Positions 1 to 8,326 of a DNA stretch of 64,000 nucleotides are shown piece by piece. The position numbers were made by a program, and so were the translations under genes. A model generated the notes under the pieces. It saw only the letters and a list, made by a program, of their open reading frames with translations, searched no databases and was not told the DNA's origin. The stretch's first letter is position 1; every line of letters starts with the position of its first letter. The stretch comes from Ruegeria_C sp041537925 (GTDB lineage Bacteria > Pseudomonadota > Alphaproteobacteria > Rhodobacterales > Rhodobacteraceae), in assembly GCF_041537925.1 (NCBI RefSeq), contig NZ_JBGOSH010000001.1, positions 682,001-746,000 of the forward strand, written 5' to 3'.

Positions 1-2224
1 AGATCTCGCGGATCTGGCTGAGCAGGTTGAGACGGTTGCGGCGCAGCACGTCATTGTCGGTATTGACCTGCACCTCTTCGAAGAAGGCATCAATCGGCCC
101 GCGCAATGCGGCCATCGCCGCCATCGCCGCTGAGAAGTCCTCGGCCTTGAGGGCCGGCGCGATCTTGGCCTGCCCGGCATCAAGCGCCGCAAACAACGCT
201 TTTTCGCTGTCCGTCTCGGCGAATTTCACATCCGCACCATAGGAGTATTCGACCCCGTCCCTCTCCTCGGCCTGCGTCAGGATGTTATTGGCGCGCTTGA
301 AGCCCTGAACGAGGTTCTCGCCATCCTCGGTCCTGAGCACTTCGTTCAATGCGCGGGCGCGTTTGACCAGCAAGGTCAGGTCGTCATTGCCCTCCATAGC
401 GATACAGGCGTCGATGATGTCGTGGCGAATGCCCTCGTCGCGGAGGAATACCTTCAGGCGGTCGTGGATGAAGGACAGGAGATCGTTGGAGTTGCTTTCG
501 ATACGATCAGCGATAGATTTCAGTACCGAACCTTCCCCAAGATTTGGCTCGAACGGATGTGTTTCAGAATTCTTGATATGGTCCACAACAGTTCGAAACG
601 CCGCCCCGAAAACGCCAAACTTAGAAATCGCTTCAAGCGTACTTTCAAGTGTATAGAGGTCCTGTTCATCACCAATTTCGCGCAACCGCGTGAGTTCATA
701 TTTGAGCAGTTCACTGTCGATGTACTGATCCAAACGCAGCGCCAATGACCCGCCAAGCACCAACCGAATGACGCCCAGCGCGGCGCGGCGAAGGGCAAAC
801 GGGTCCTTCGATCCGGTGGGTTTCTCGTCAATCGCCCAGAACCCGGTCAGCGTGTCCAACTTGTCGGCCAATGCCACGGTCACGGACAAAGGCGCGGTGG
901 GCACGTCGTCTGAGGGGCCCAGCGGCGAGTAATGCTCCTGCGCCACGGCGGCCACGGCCGCGTCCTCGCCTGCGGCTTCGATGTAATAGCGGCCCATAAG
1001 CCCCTGAAGTTCGGGGAATTCATAGACCATCTCGGAACTCAGATCAGCCTTGGCCAAACGCGCGGCTTTCGCGGCCTGATCCGGGTCTGCACCGGTGATC
1101 GGGGCCAGTTCGCGGGCCAGCGATGCGATGCGCGCGATGCGTTCGGCCTGGGTGCCCAGCTTGTTGTGGAAGGTCACGTTTTCCAGCGAGCGCGTCCATT
1201 GCACCATGTCCGATTTGGCGATGCGCAGGTCGTTCTCCCAGAAGAACTTGGCATCAGCCAGCCGCGCCGAGAGCACCTTCTGATTGCCCGCCAGAATGGT
1301 CGCGCCATTATCCGCCGTCTCGCGGTTCGCCACGGTGATGAAGCGTTCGATCCGCCCCGTTTTGGGATTGCGGACCGAAAAGAACTTTTGATGCTCTTTC
1401 ATCGAGGTCTGCAGCACCTCGGGTGGCAGGTCGAGGAATTCAGCGTCGATCTGCCCCATCAGCACCACAGGCCATTCCACCAGACCGGCGACTTCGGCCA
1501 GCAGACCCTTGTCTTCGACCAGTTCCAAACCGGCGGCGAAGGCCATGTTCTGGGCGTCAGCCCAGATATGGTCAGCCCGCTCTGATGGGGACAGCACCAC
1601 ATGGGCGCGCTTGAGCTTCGCCTCGTAATCCTCGAAAGAGGTGACAGAAAATTTCCCCGGAGCCATGAAACGATGGCCTTCGGTGCTGTCGCCCGCGGCT
1701 ATGCCCTCGACCTCCAGCGGCACTACCTGCGTGCCCGCCTCGTCGCTGAGGATGCACAGGATCGAATGCAGGGGTCGCACCCAGCGCAAGGAACCGCGGC
1801 CCCAACGCATCGACTTGGGCCAGGGGAAGTTGCGGATCGTCGCCTCGAGCACCTCGGCGATGATCTCTGCGGCCGGGCGGCCCGGCTTTTCGATACTGGC
1901 GAAATAGACCGCACCCTTGGGCGTGTCGCGCTCTTCCAACTGGTCGCGGGTCAGGCCTGCACCGCGCAGGAAGCCCTCGATGGCCTTGTCGGGCGCGCCG
2001 ACCTTGGGGCCTTTGCGCTCTTCGCGGATGGTCGGGCTTTCACCCAGCAGCCCCTGTACCGTCAGCGTCAGACGGCGCGGCGTGGTTAGCGCTACAGCGC
2101 CCGCATAGGTCAGACCTGCCTCGACCAGACCATCGGTGATGCGCTTTTTCAGATCCTCACCGGCGCGGGTCTGCATGCGCGCGGGGATTTCCTCGGAAAA
2201 GAGTTCTATCAGCAGGTCGGGCAT
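1..2224 (-). CDS. glyS: Glycyl-tRNA synthetase beta subunit (3' end cut by window)
   Basis: Beta subunit of the alpha2beta2 bacterial glycyl-tRNA synthetase, which charges tRNA-Gly together with GlyQ. About 741 codons are open from the ATG at 2224 to the window edge. The protein starts MPDLLIELFSEEIPAR, the family's usual N-terminus, and the last visible residues, RRNRLNLLSQIREI, belong to the typical C-terminus, so only a few residues are missing. I read the frame through positions 422-830 and it is uninterrupted (GFWAIDEKPTGSKDPFALRR, then FIHDRLKVFLRDEGIRHD). The start lies 7 bases past the gltS stop, so the two may be cotranscribed. The segment at about 530-730 has clearly lower GC than the rest of the gene. 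The identification is very secure. Confidence 0.96.
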   Translation of the reverse strand, partial: MPDLLIELFSEEIPARMQTRAGEDLKKRITDGLVEAGLTYAGAVALTTPRRLTLTVQGLLGESPTIREERKGPKVGAPDKAIEGFLRGAGLTRDQLEERDTPKGAVYFASIEKPGRPAAEIIAEVLEATIRNFPWPKSMRWGRGSLRWVRPLHSILCILSDEAGTQVVPLEVEGIAAGDSTEGHRFMAPGKFSVTSFEDYEAKLKRAHVVLSPSERADHIWADAQNMAFAAGLELVEDKGLLAEVAGLVEWPVVLMGQIDAEFLDLPPEVLQTSMKEHQKFFSVRNPKTGRIERFITVANRETADNGATILAGNQKVLSARLADAKFFWENDLRIAKSDMVQWTRSLENVTFHNKLGTQAERIARIASLARELAPITGADPDQAAKAARLAKADLSSEMVYEFPELQGLMGRYYIEAAGEDAAVAAVAQEHYSPLGPSDDVPTAPLSVTVALADKLDTLTGFWAIDEKPTGSKDPFALRRAALGVIRLVLGGSLALRLDQYIDSELLKYELTRLREIGDEQDLYTLESTLEAISKFGVFGAAFRTVVDHIKNSETHPFEPNLGEGSVLKSIADRIESNSNDLLSFIHDRLKVFLRDEGIRHDIIDACIAMEGNDDLTLLVKRARALNEVLRTEDGENLVQGFKRANNILTQAEERDGVEYSYGADVKFAETDSEKALFAALDAGQAKIAPALKAEDFSAAMAAMAALRGPIDAFFEEVQVNTDNDVLRRNRLNLLSQIREI

Positions 2225-2231
2225 GAGATCC

Positions 2232-3434
2232 TCAGAAATTCACGATCGTCTGGATGACGATGGCGTTGGCGATGTCCACAAAGAAGGCGGATACAAGGGG
2301 GAGCACGATGAAGGCAATAGGCGAAGGGCCATATCGCTTGGTGACCGCGGTCATGTTGGCGATGGCGGTGGGGGTCGCGCCCAGCGCAAAGCCGCCGAAC
2401 CCCGCCGCCAGCACCGCCCCGCGATAGCCCGATCCCATCACCGGAAAGAGCACGTAGATCACAAAGAGGACGGTAAAGAGCGTTTGCGCGCTCAGCACAA
2501 CAAGGATGGTCATGCCCAGCTCGGCAATGGTCCAGAGCTGCAGGCTCATCAGCGACATTGCCAGAAACGCGCCCAGCGCAAAGTCCGAGACCAGCGCCAG
2601 CGCAGGTGTGCGGCTGACCGGGACTGCATCAGGTGCCAGCCAACTGCGCAGGTTGGCGATCAGGATGGCGACGATCAGGCAGGGCACGAAGAGCGGCAGT
2701 TTCAGGCCGGCTTCGGCGATTGCGATATTCGCAAAATAGCCGAAGATGATCGCCAGATGCAGGTTGAGGATCACACGCATGAAGCCGATCGGTGTGATCG
2801 CGGCATCTTCTTTCTCTTCGGCAGGGACACCGACAGTAAGTTCTTCGTCCGGGCGGTCGGGGGTCAGGTTGTTGCGTTCAACCAGGAATTTCGCCACCGG
2901 GCCGCCCACCAGCGCGGCCAGCACAAGTCCGAGCGTCGCCACTGCAACACCCAGCTCGGTCGCGCCCTCAAGCCCGGTCACCGCGCCCACTTCGGGCGCC
3001 CAGGCGATCGCAGTGCCATGCCCGCCGATCAGCGCGGCAGAGCCGAACAGCACCCCGGACTGAACTGGAAAGCCAAAGGTGATGGCACCTAGCGCGCCGA
3101 TCAGGTTTTGTGCAAGGATGGTGACGACTGTCAGAATCAGAAGCAAAATCAGAGGCTTGCCGCCCTTGATCAAGTCCGACAACCGGGCATTCAACCCGAT
3201 GGCGGCAAAGAACAGCACCAGCAGATAGTCTCGGGTCTCCATCTCGAACGTGAACTCGATGCCAGCGATCAGGTAAATCGCCAGCGAAAAGCTTGCCGCC
3301 ACAAGGCCGCCGCTGACCGCTTCGGGAATGTTGAAGCGGCGCAGGATTTCGATGCGGGCGTTCAGTTCGACCCCCAGCAGGAACACCGCCAGCCCCAGCG
3401 TCGCAGAGATCATGTCAGGAACAAGCAGGTTCAT
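2232..3434 (-). CDS. gltS: Sodium/glutamate symporter
   Basis: Inner-membrane carrier of the GltS (ESS) family, which imports glutamate with Na+. The 400-residue length is typical, and the protein is an almost continuous series of hydrophobic helices with Gly-rich re-entrant segments in each half (LIGGHGTAIAWAPEVG near residue 135; AAGFGGFALGATPTAIANM near residue 350), the hallmark of the two inverted repeats. Its ATG overlaps the end of the upstream DUF6446-like gene by 4 bases, and glyS follows 7 bases downstream, so the three are probably one transcript. Substrate specificity is inferred from the family only. Confidence 0.92.
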   Translation of the reverse strand: MNLLVPDMISATLGLAVFLLGVELNARIEILRRFNIPEAVSGGLVAASFSLAIYLIAGIEFTFEMETRDYLLVLFFAAIGLNARLSDLIKGGKPLILLLILTVVTILAQNLIGALGAITFGFPVQSGVLFGSAALIGGHGTAIAWAPEVGAVTGLEGATELGVAVATLGLVLAALVGGPVAKFLVERNNLTPDRPDEELTVGVPAEEKEDAAITPIGFMRVILNLHLAIIFGYFANIAIAEAGLKLPLFVPCLIVAILIANLRSWLAPDAVPVSRTPALALVSDFALGAFLAMSLMSLQLWTIAELGMTILVVLSAQTLFTVLFVIYVLFPVMGSGYRGAVLAAGFGGFALGATPTAIANMTAVTKRYGPSPIAFIVLPLVSAFFVDIANAIVIQTIVNF

Positions 3435-3961
3435 TTCGTTACCTCCGGTCGTGGCGGGCAGGCCTCGCCCACGACGGTGCCGTCATAGGCCTTTTTCCCG
3501 CAATCGTTCAGCACATGCCAGGCATAGCCCTGTCCGTCATCGGTGATGGCTACGACCCGATCGACGCCGTAATGGATGTTCTTGGTCGCCAGATAGCTTC
3601 GCGCCGTGCCATCTTCGAGCGCCGCTGCCAGTACAAGCCCGTCAAAGCATGCGAACCAACCCGGCGCGGTGAGTGGCTCTGCCCCCTCAACAGCGCGGTA
3701 GGTCGCGCTGAGCTCATCCAGGCTCAGAACGGTGTCGAAACAGGCCCGGTACCGGATCGGAGAGCTGTCGGCGTCGATCGCCTGAAACGCGCTGTAGGAA
3801 ATGGCTTCAGGGGGTCCGCCCTCGATGGGCAGCAGGGCCACGTCCTGCCCGGGCTGCGGTTCCACATCATAATAGAAGCCGTAGATCTGCATGTAATACA
3901 TCAGTCCGCCGGCGGCGGCGGCGCTGACAAGAATGACGATGGCGAGCAGCTTTCCCTTCAT
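3431..3961 (-). CDS. DUF6446-like membrane-anchored protein
   Basis: Protein of 176 residues with one N-terminal hydrophobic segment (about residues 5-24), then a soluble, probably periplasmic domain. That domain contains Cys residues in RACFDTV, WFACFDGL, LNDCGKKAY and GEACPPRP, which could form disulfides. It resembles proteins labelled DUF6446 that I recall near glyQ/glyS in Rhodobacterales. No catalytic motif is visible and the function is unknown. The stop overlaps the gltS start by 4 bases, indicating translational coupling. The family name rests on recall rather than a search. Confidence 0.65.
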   Translation of the reverse strand: MKGKLLAIVILVSAAAAGGLMYYMQIYGFYYDVEPQPGQDVALLPIEGGPPEAISYSAFQAIDADSSPIRYRACFDTVLSLDELSATYRAVEGAEPLTAPGWFACFDGLVLAAALEDGTARSYLATKNIHYGVDRVVAITDDGQGYAWHVLNDCGKKAYDGTVVGEACPPRPEVTK

Positions 3962-4054
3962 CTGTGGTCTCTTACCTCACGCAGCCTCTATCAACGCGCC
4001 GCGAAATCGGTCAGCATACCGGCCACAGGCAGCAATCACGGGCGTTAGCGTTTC

Positions 4055-4687
4055 ATGGACAGCACATTCGTCATCTCGTTGTTCGGAGCGCTTTTTGCGA
4101 TCATGAACCCGATCACCAACCTGCCGATTTTCCTGAGCGTCACCGAAGGGGCCAGCATCGCCGATCAGAAAAAAGTCGCGGTCAAGACCGCCACTTACAG
4201 CCTGATCATGGGTGGTGTGGTGGCGGTGGCGGGCAGCCAGATGCTGAACCTGTTCGGCATCAGCGTCGACGATTTCCGCGTCGCAGGCGGGTTGGTTGTG
4301 TTGCTGATCGCGCTCAACATGCTCAACGGCAATGAAAGCAGCTCGCATCACGGCACCGAAGGGGAAAAACAGAACTACCCGGCGCCCGAGACGGTCGCCT
4401 TTTACCCACTGACCTTTCCGATCATCGTTGGCCCCGGCACTGTGGCCACGCTGATTGTCTATGCCCATCAGGTTAAATCTTTGCTTCAGGTTACTGTTTT
4501 TGCAGCCATTTTTGTCGGCATGACGGTATTTGTCGGGCTGGTATTCTGGAACGCGGCCTCGCTGGCACGGTACCTGACCGGATCGGCCCGCGTCATCATG
4601 AGCCGGCTGATGGGCATGATACTGGCCACCATCGCCGTCAGCATGATCGTGGCTGGCCTCAAGGCGCTGCTGCCCGGGCTGGCATAG
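4055..4687 (+). CDS. MarC family integral membrane protein
   Basis: Six-helix inner-membrane protein of the MarC/UPF0056 (NAAT) family, 210 residues, the normal length. Diagnostic stretches are the N-terminal FGALFAIMNPITNLPIFLS and the later FPIIVGPGTVATLIVYAHQ, which repeat the Asn-Pro and Gly-Pro-Gly motifs of the two half-repeats. The physiological role of the family is unclear: E. coli MarC is not itself a drug pump, and some relatives carry amino acids. It is divergent from the DUF6446-like gene and converges on glyQ, with 14 bases between stops. Confidence 0.9.
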   Translation: MDSTFVISLFGALFAIMNPITNLPIFLSVTEGASIADQKKVAVKTATYSLIMGGVVAVAGSQMLNLFGISVDDFRVAGGLVVLLIALNMLNGNESSSHHGTEGEKQNYPAPETVAFYPLTFPIIVGPGTVATLIVYAHQVKSLLQVTVFAAIFVGMTVFVGLVFWNAASLARYLTGSARVIMSRLMGMILATIAVSMIVAGLKALLPGLA

Positions 4688-4701
4688 GCGGCCAAGCGGC
4701 A

Positions 4702-5631
4702 TCAGGCCGCGTGCCCCCCTGCCGTGGTCTGCACGAATGCATCGGCGCATTGCTTGGCCAGCGCCCGCACCCGGCCGATATAGGCTTGCCGTTCGGTGAC
4801 CGAGATCACGCCCCGCGCATCCAGCAGGTTGAAGATGTGGCTAGCCTTGATGCATTGATCGTAAGCCGGATGCGCCATCACGATGCGCTTGCCGGTCTTG
4901 GGGTCGTCTTGGCTCTGCGCCAGGATAGTGGCACATTCGGCTTCGGCCTCTTCGAAATGGCGCAGCAGGACCTCGGTATTGGCGACGTCGAAATTCCAGC
5001 GCGCGTATTCCTCTTCGGTCTGCTTGAAGATGTCGCCATAGCTCAGCGGGCTGGGGGATTGCGGATCGTTGAATGGCATGTCCATCACATGATCGACGCC
5101 CAGCACATACATCGCCAGACGCTCAAGCCCATAGGTCAGTTCGCCCGAGACAGGCGCGCAGTCATGCCCGCCGACCTGCTGGAAATAGGTGAACTGGCTG
5201 ACTTCCATCCCGTCGCACCAGACCTCCCATCCCAGACCCCAGGCGCCCAGCGTCGGGCTTTCCCAGTCATCCTCAACAAAGCGGATGTCATGCAGGTCCA
5301 TATCGATGCCGATGGCCTGCAGCGACCCCAGATACAGCTCCTGCAGGTCAGGCGGGCTGGGTTTGATCAGCACCTGGAACTGGTAATAATGTTGCAGCCG
5401 GTTCGGGTTCTCGCCATAGCGCCCGTCGGTGGGGCGGCGCGAGGGCTGCACATAGGCCGCCGCCCAAGGCATCGACCCCAACGCGCGCAGCGTGGTGGCC
5501 GGGTGAAAGGTGCCCGCGCCGACCTCCATGTCATAGGGCTGCAAAACGGCGCAGCCCTTTGAGGCCCAATAGGCCTGAAGCCGCAGGATAATCTCCTGAA
5601 AAGAGCGCGGTGCGCCGGATTTGTCTCTCAT
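4702..5631 (-). CDS. glyQ: Glycyl-tRNA synthetase alpha subunit
   Basis: Catalytic class II subunit of glycyl-tRNA synthetase, 309 residues. The N-terminal RSFQEIILRLQAYWASKGC and the following LQPYDMEVGAGTFHPATTLR are family signatures, and motif 3-like sequence is at GLERLAMYVLGVD. It needs GlyS (1-2224) for activity. The two are normally adjacent or nearly so in this group. Here they are separated by marC on the opposite strand and by the DUF6446-like gene and gltS, so glyQ must have its own transcript. Confidence 0.97.
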   Translation of the reverse strand: MRDKSGAPRSFQEIILRLQAYWASKGCAVLQPYDMEVGAGTFHPATTLRALGSMPWAAAYVQPSRRPTDGRYGENPNRLQHYYQFQVLIKPSPPDLQELYLGSLQAIGIDMDLHDIRFVEDDWESPTLGAWGLGWEVWCDGMEVSQFTYFQQVGGHDCAPVSGELTYGLERLAMYVLGVDHVMDMPFNDPQSPSPLSYGDIFKQTEEEYARWNFDVANTEVLLRHFEEAEAECATILAQSQDDPKTGKRIVMAHPAYDQCIKASHIFNLLDARGVISVTERQAYIGRVRALAKQCADAFVQTTAGGHAA

Positions 5632-5846
5632 GGGCCTGCTTTCGTGAACGCGGGTGGGATCAACGCTTTCCTATGCAAGCAGCCCTGACCCGTCAACGGC
5701 CCTTCTGGACGTACCCGAAGGCGCACCTACCCGCCTGTCGTGCGAAGACCACACCCGCGACGGCGCATCATCGCAGGCATGGTGTTTGGGGTGTGTTCCC
5801 GCGTATGTTGCACGAAACAGACAAGAGCTAAGGCAAGAGTTCCCCC

Positions 5847-7574
5847 ATGATCCGGTTTTTCGTCGCATTCCTCCTTGCGGTCACCTTTGGCCTGCGCGCC
5901 GCCACGGCCCAACAATCCGGCGCCGAGGGCGTCTGGGTCCAGATCGAAGCCCACTCCGATTTCCCGGTGGCAGAGCAGCGCGCGCAGTTCTTCTCTGGCA
6001 GTCTCGCCGATGTGCAGGGCTTTGCGCTGGGTGGCGGCTGGTACGGCATCGTGCTTGGCCCCTACACCCGCGCCGATGCCGAGCAGGTGCTGCGCGTCTA
6101 CCGCGCCGAGCGCCAGATCCCCAGCGACAGTTTCATCACCTTCTCGCGCTCTTTGGGGCGGCAGTTCTGGCCGCAGGACGGCGCAACCGGCATCGTGACA
6201 GCCCCCACCTTGCCGACACCGACCCCTGCCGCACAATCACCTGTCGTGGTCTCGGACGAGACACCCGCCCAGGCGCGGCGCAGCGAACGGTTGCTGAACC
6301 GCGAGGAACGCCGCGGGTTGCAGACCGCGCTAAAGGCCGAAGGGTTCTACAATTCGACCATCGACGGGGCGTTTGGTCCCGGCACCCGCCGCTCGATGGC
6401 GGATTGGCAGAGCGTCAACGGCTATGAGCCCACAGGCATCCTGACAACCAGTCAACGCATCGTTCTGATGGACCAGTATAACGCCCCCCTGCTGAGCGTC
6501 GGCATGGCACGCCGCTCAGATGAAAAGGCCGGGATTTCGGTCGATCTGCCTTTGGGAGAGGTTGCCTTCAGCCGCTATGATCCACCGTTCGCCCATTATG
6601 ATGCGCAAAGCGATCTGGGCGCGCGGGTCTTGCTGATCAGCCAGCAGGGTGAGCGGGCCGACCTGTTCGGGCTGTATGATGTGATGCAGACGCTGGAAAT
6701 CGTGCCGTTGGATGGTCCCCGTCAGCGTCGGAAGGACAGCTTCACCATCGAAGGGCGCGGCAACGGCATCGTGTCTTATACCGAGGCCACCCTTCGCGAT
6801 GGCCAGATCAAGGGTTTCTCGCTGATCTGGCCTGAGGGCGACGAGGGCCGCCGGGCGCGCGTGCTGCAAGCCATCAAGACCAGCTTTGCGCGTACCGATG
6901 GCGCGCTCGATCCGGCCGAGGGGGCAGAAGCAGCGCAAAGCGTCGATCTGGTTTCGGGGCTTGAAATACGCAAACCGCGCATCTCGCGTTCGGGCTTTTA
7001 TGTGGACAGGTCCGGCGCGGTCCTTACCGTGACCGAGGCGGTGCAGAACTGCACACGGATCACGTTGGACAACACCTATCGCGCCGATCTCGTCAGCCAG
7101 GATTCAGGGCTTGGCGTCGCCATCCTGCGCCCGACCCAGCCACTGGCCCCGATGGCAGTGGCCGAACTGCACCCGGACGAGCCCAAGTTGCAATCGCCGG
7201 TTACGCTAGCGGGTTATTCCTATGAAGGCGTGCTGGGCGCCCCGACCCTGACCTTCGGCACGCTGTCCGATGTGGCCGGGCTGCGCGGAGAGGTCGAATT
7301 GTCGCGCCTAGCCATGGCCCCGCAGAAAGGTGATGCGGGCGGGCCGGTATTCGACACCGGAGGCTCGGTTGTGGGCATGTTGCTGCCCGATCCGGCCAAT
7401 GGCCAGCAATTGCCCCGCGATGTGAGCTTTGCCGCAGATGCGCAGGCGTTGCGGAACGTGCTGGAGGAGTCAGGCCTGACGGTGGAAAATGCCTCGGACG
7501 CGGCAGAGATCACGCCGGATGAGCTGAACCGCAGGGCAATCGGCATGACCGTGCTGGTAAGCTGCTGGGACTGA
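5847..7574 (+). CDS. Exported SPOR-like / peptidoglycan-binding protein with a degenerate S1 protease domain
   Basis: Protein of 575 residues in three parts. After a signal peptide (residues 1-21, ending ATAQQ) comes a SPOR-like region (about 30-105, with GWYGIVLGPYTRADAEQV). Next is a PG_binding_1 domain (about 152-210, with ALKAEGFYNSTIDGAFGPGT). The C-terminal half has the trypsin-like fold. Each catalytic position is changed: the His of the usual AH(V/C) motif is Glu397 (VLTVTEAVQNC), the Asp of DLALL is Gly423 (LGVAILR), and the Ser of GDSGGP is Ala497 (KGDAGGPV, codon gcg at 7335-7337). It is therefore predicted to be a non-proteolytic envelope protein, perhaps a wall-bound scaffold or sensor. 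It stands alone between glyQ and the carbonic anhydrase gene. Confidence 0.85.
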   Translation: MIRFFVAFLLAVTFGLRAATAQQSGAEGVWVQIEAHSDFPVAEQRAQFFSGSLADVQGFALGGGWYGIVLGPYTRADAEQVLRVYRAERQIPSDSFITFSRSLGRQFWPQDGATGIVTAPTLPTPTPAAQSPVVVSDETPAQARRSERLLNREERRGLQTALKAEGFYNSTIDGAFGPGTRRSMADWQSVNGYEPTGILTTSQRIVLMDQYNAPLLSVGMARRSDEKAGISVDLPLGEVAFSRYDPPFAHYDAQSDLGARVLLISQQGERADLFGLYDVMQTLEIVPLDGPRQRRKDSFTIEGRGNGIVSYTEATLRDGQIKGFSLIWPEGDEGRRARVLQAIKTSFARTDGALDPAEGAEAAQSVDLVSGLEIRKPRISRSGFYVDRSGAVLTVTEAVQNCTRITLDNTYRADLVSQDSGLGVAILRPTQPLAPMAVAELHPDEPKLQSPVTLAGYSYEGVLGAPTLTFGTLSDVAGLRGEVELSRLAMAPQKGDAGGPVFDTGGSVVGMLLPDPANGQQLPRDVSFAADAQALRNVLEESGLTVENASDAAEITPDELNRRAIGMTVLVSCWD

Positions 7575-7609
7575 TCCCGGAGGGCCGAGGTGCGGCGCCG
7601 CGTAAAAAG

Positions 7610-8302
7610 ATGAAGAAGCGCAGGACATTGATGTTGAACAGACGGGGATTGATCACCGGGATCATGGCAGCAGCAGCCGCGCCGTTCGTGCGACCGGTTT
7701 CTGCCGCACCCCCGGTGGTTCCGCCGGCCGAGGCACTTCAGCGCCTGATCGATGGCAATGAGCGCTATGTGGCGAATACGCCGATCAACACTGATCATTC
7801 GGTTGGCCGCAGTGCCCGCGCGCTGGGGCAACAGCCCTTTGCAACCATCGTCAGCTGCGCCGATTCCCGCGTAGCGCCGGAGCTGATCTTCGATCAGGGG
7901 CCGGGCGAATTGTTCGTGATCCGTGCTGCGGGCAACGTCATCAGCGATTATGGGCTGGCAAGCCTGGAATACGGCGCGGCGGTGCTTGGCATCTCGACGA
8001 TCCTGGTGCTTGGGCACAGTTCATGCGGGGCGGTTGAGGCGGCAATCTCGGCCATTCGGGATGATGCCATGCCGGGCGGCCATCTGCCGGGGCTGGTGGA
8101 GGCGATCCGCCCTGCCGTACAACAAGCCATGCGCGACAACCCGGCCGATCTGCTGACCGCTGCAACGGCGCGGAACGCCCAGTTGGGCGCTGAAAAGGCG
8201 CAGCGGACGGCCCCGATTCTGTCGGAGTTGAGAGGGGCCGGCGACCTGACTGCGCGCGCCGCGATTTATGACATTGCCACCGGCAAGGTGGAATTCCTTT
8301 AG
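7610..8302 (+). CDS. Exported beta-class carbonic anhydrase (Tat signal)
   Basis: Interconverts CO2 and bicarbonate with a zinc ion. The beta-class ligands are all present: Cys83 and the Asp85-Arg87 dyad in SCADSR, His136 and Cys139 in GHSSC. The N-terminus carries a twin-arginine signal (LNRRGLITG, then a hydrophobic Ala-rich stretch ending PVSAAPP), so the folded enzyme is probably sent to the periplasm. An internal Met at codon 8 (7631) is an alternative start that keeps the signal. It lies 35 bases after the degenerate protease gene, possibly cotranscribed, and converges on the TPP enzyme gene. Confidence 0.92.
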   Translation: MKKRRTLMLNRRGLITGIMAAAAAPFVRPVSAAPPVVPPAEALQRLIDGNERYVANTPINTDHSVGRSARALGQQPFATIVSCADSRVAPELIFDQGPGELFVIRAAGNVISDYGLASLEYGAAVLGISTILVLGHSSCGAVEAAISAIRDDAMPGGHLPGLVEAIRPAVQQAMRDNPADLLTAATARNAQLGAEKAQRTAPILSELRGAGDLTARAAIYDIATGKVEFL

Positions 8303-8326
8303 GGCGACGTGTCCGGCAGCGCCTCG

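Noticed and set aside
932..2089. Plus-strand frames opposite glyS
   Set aside because: The minus strand encodes recognisable GlyS throughout, so these are shadows.
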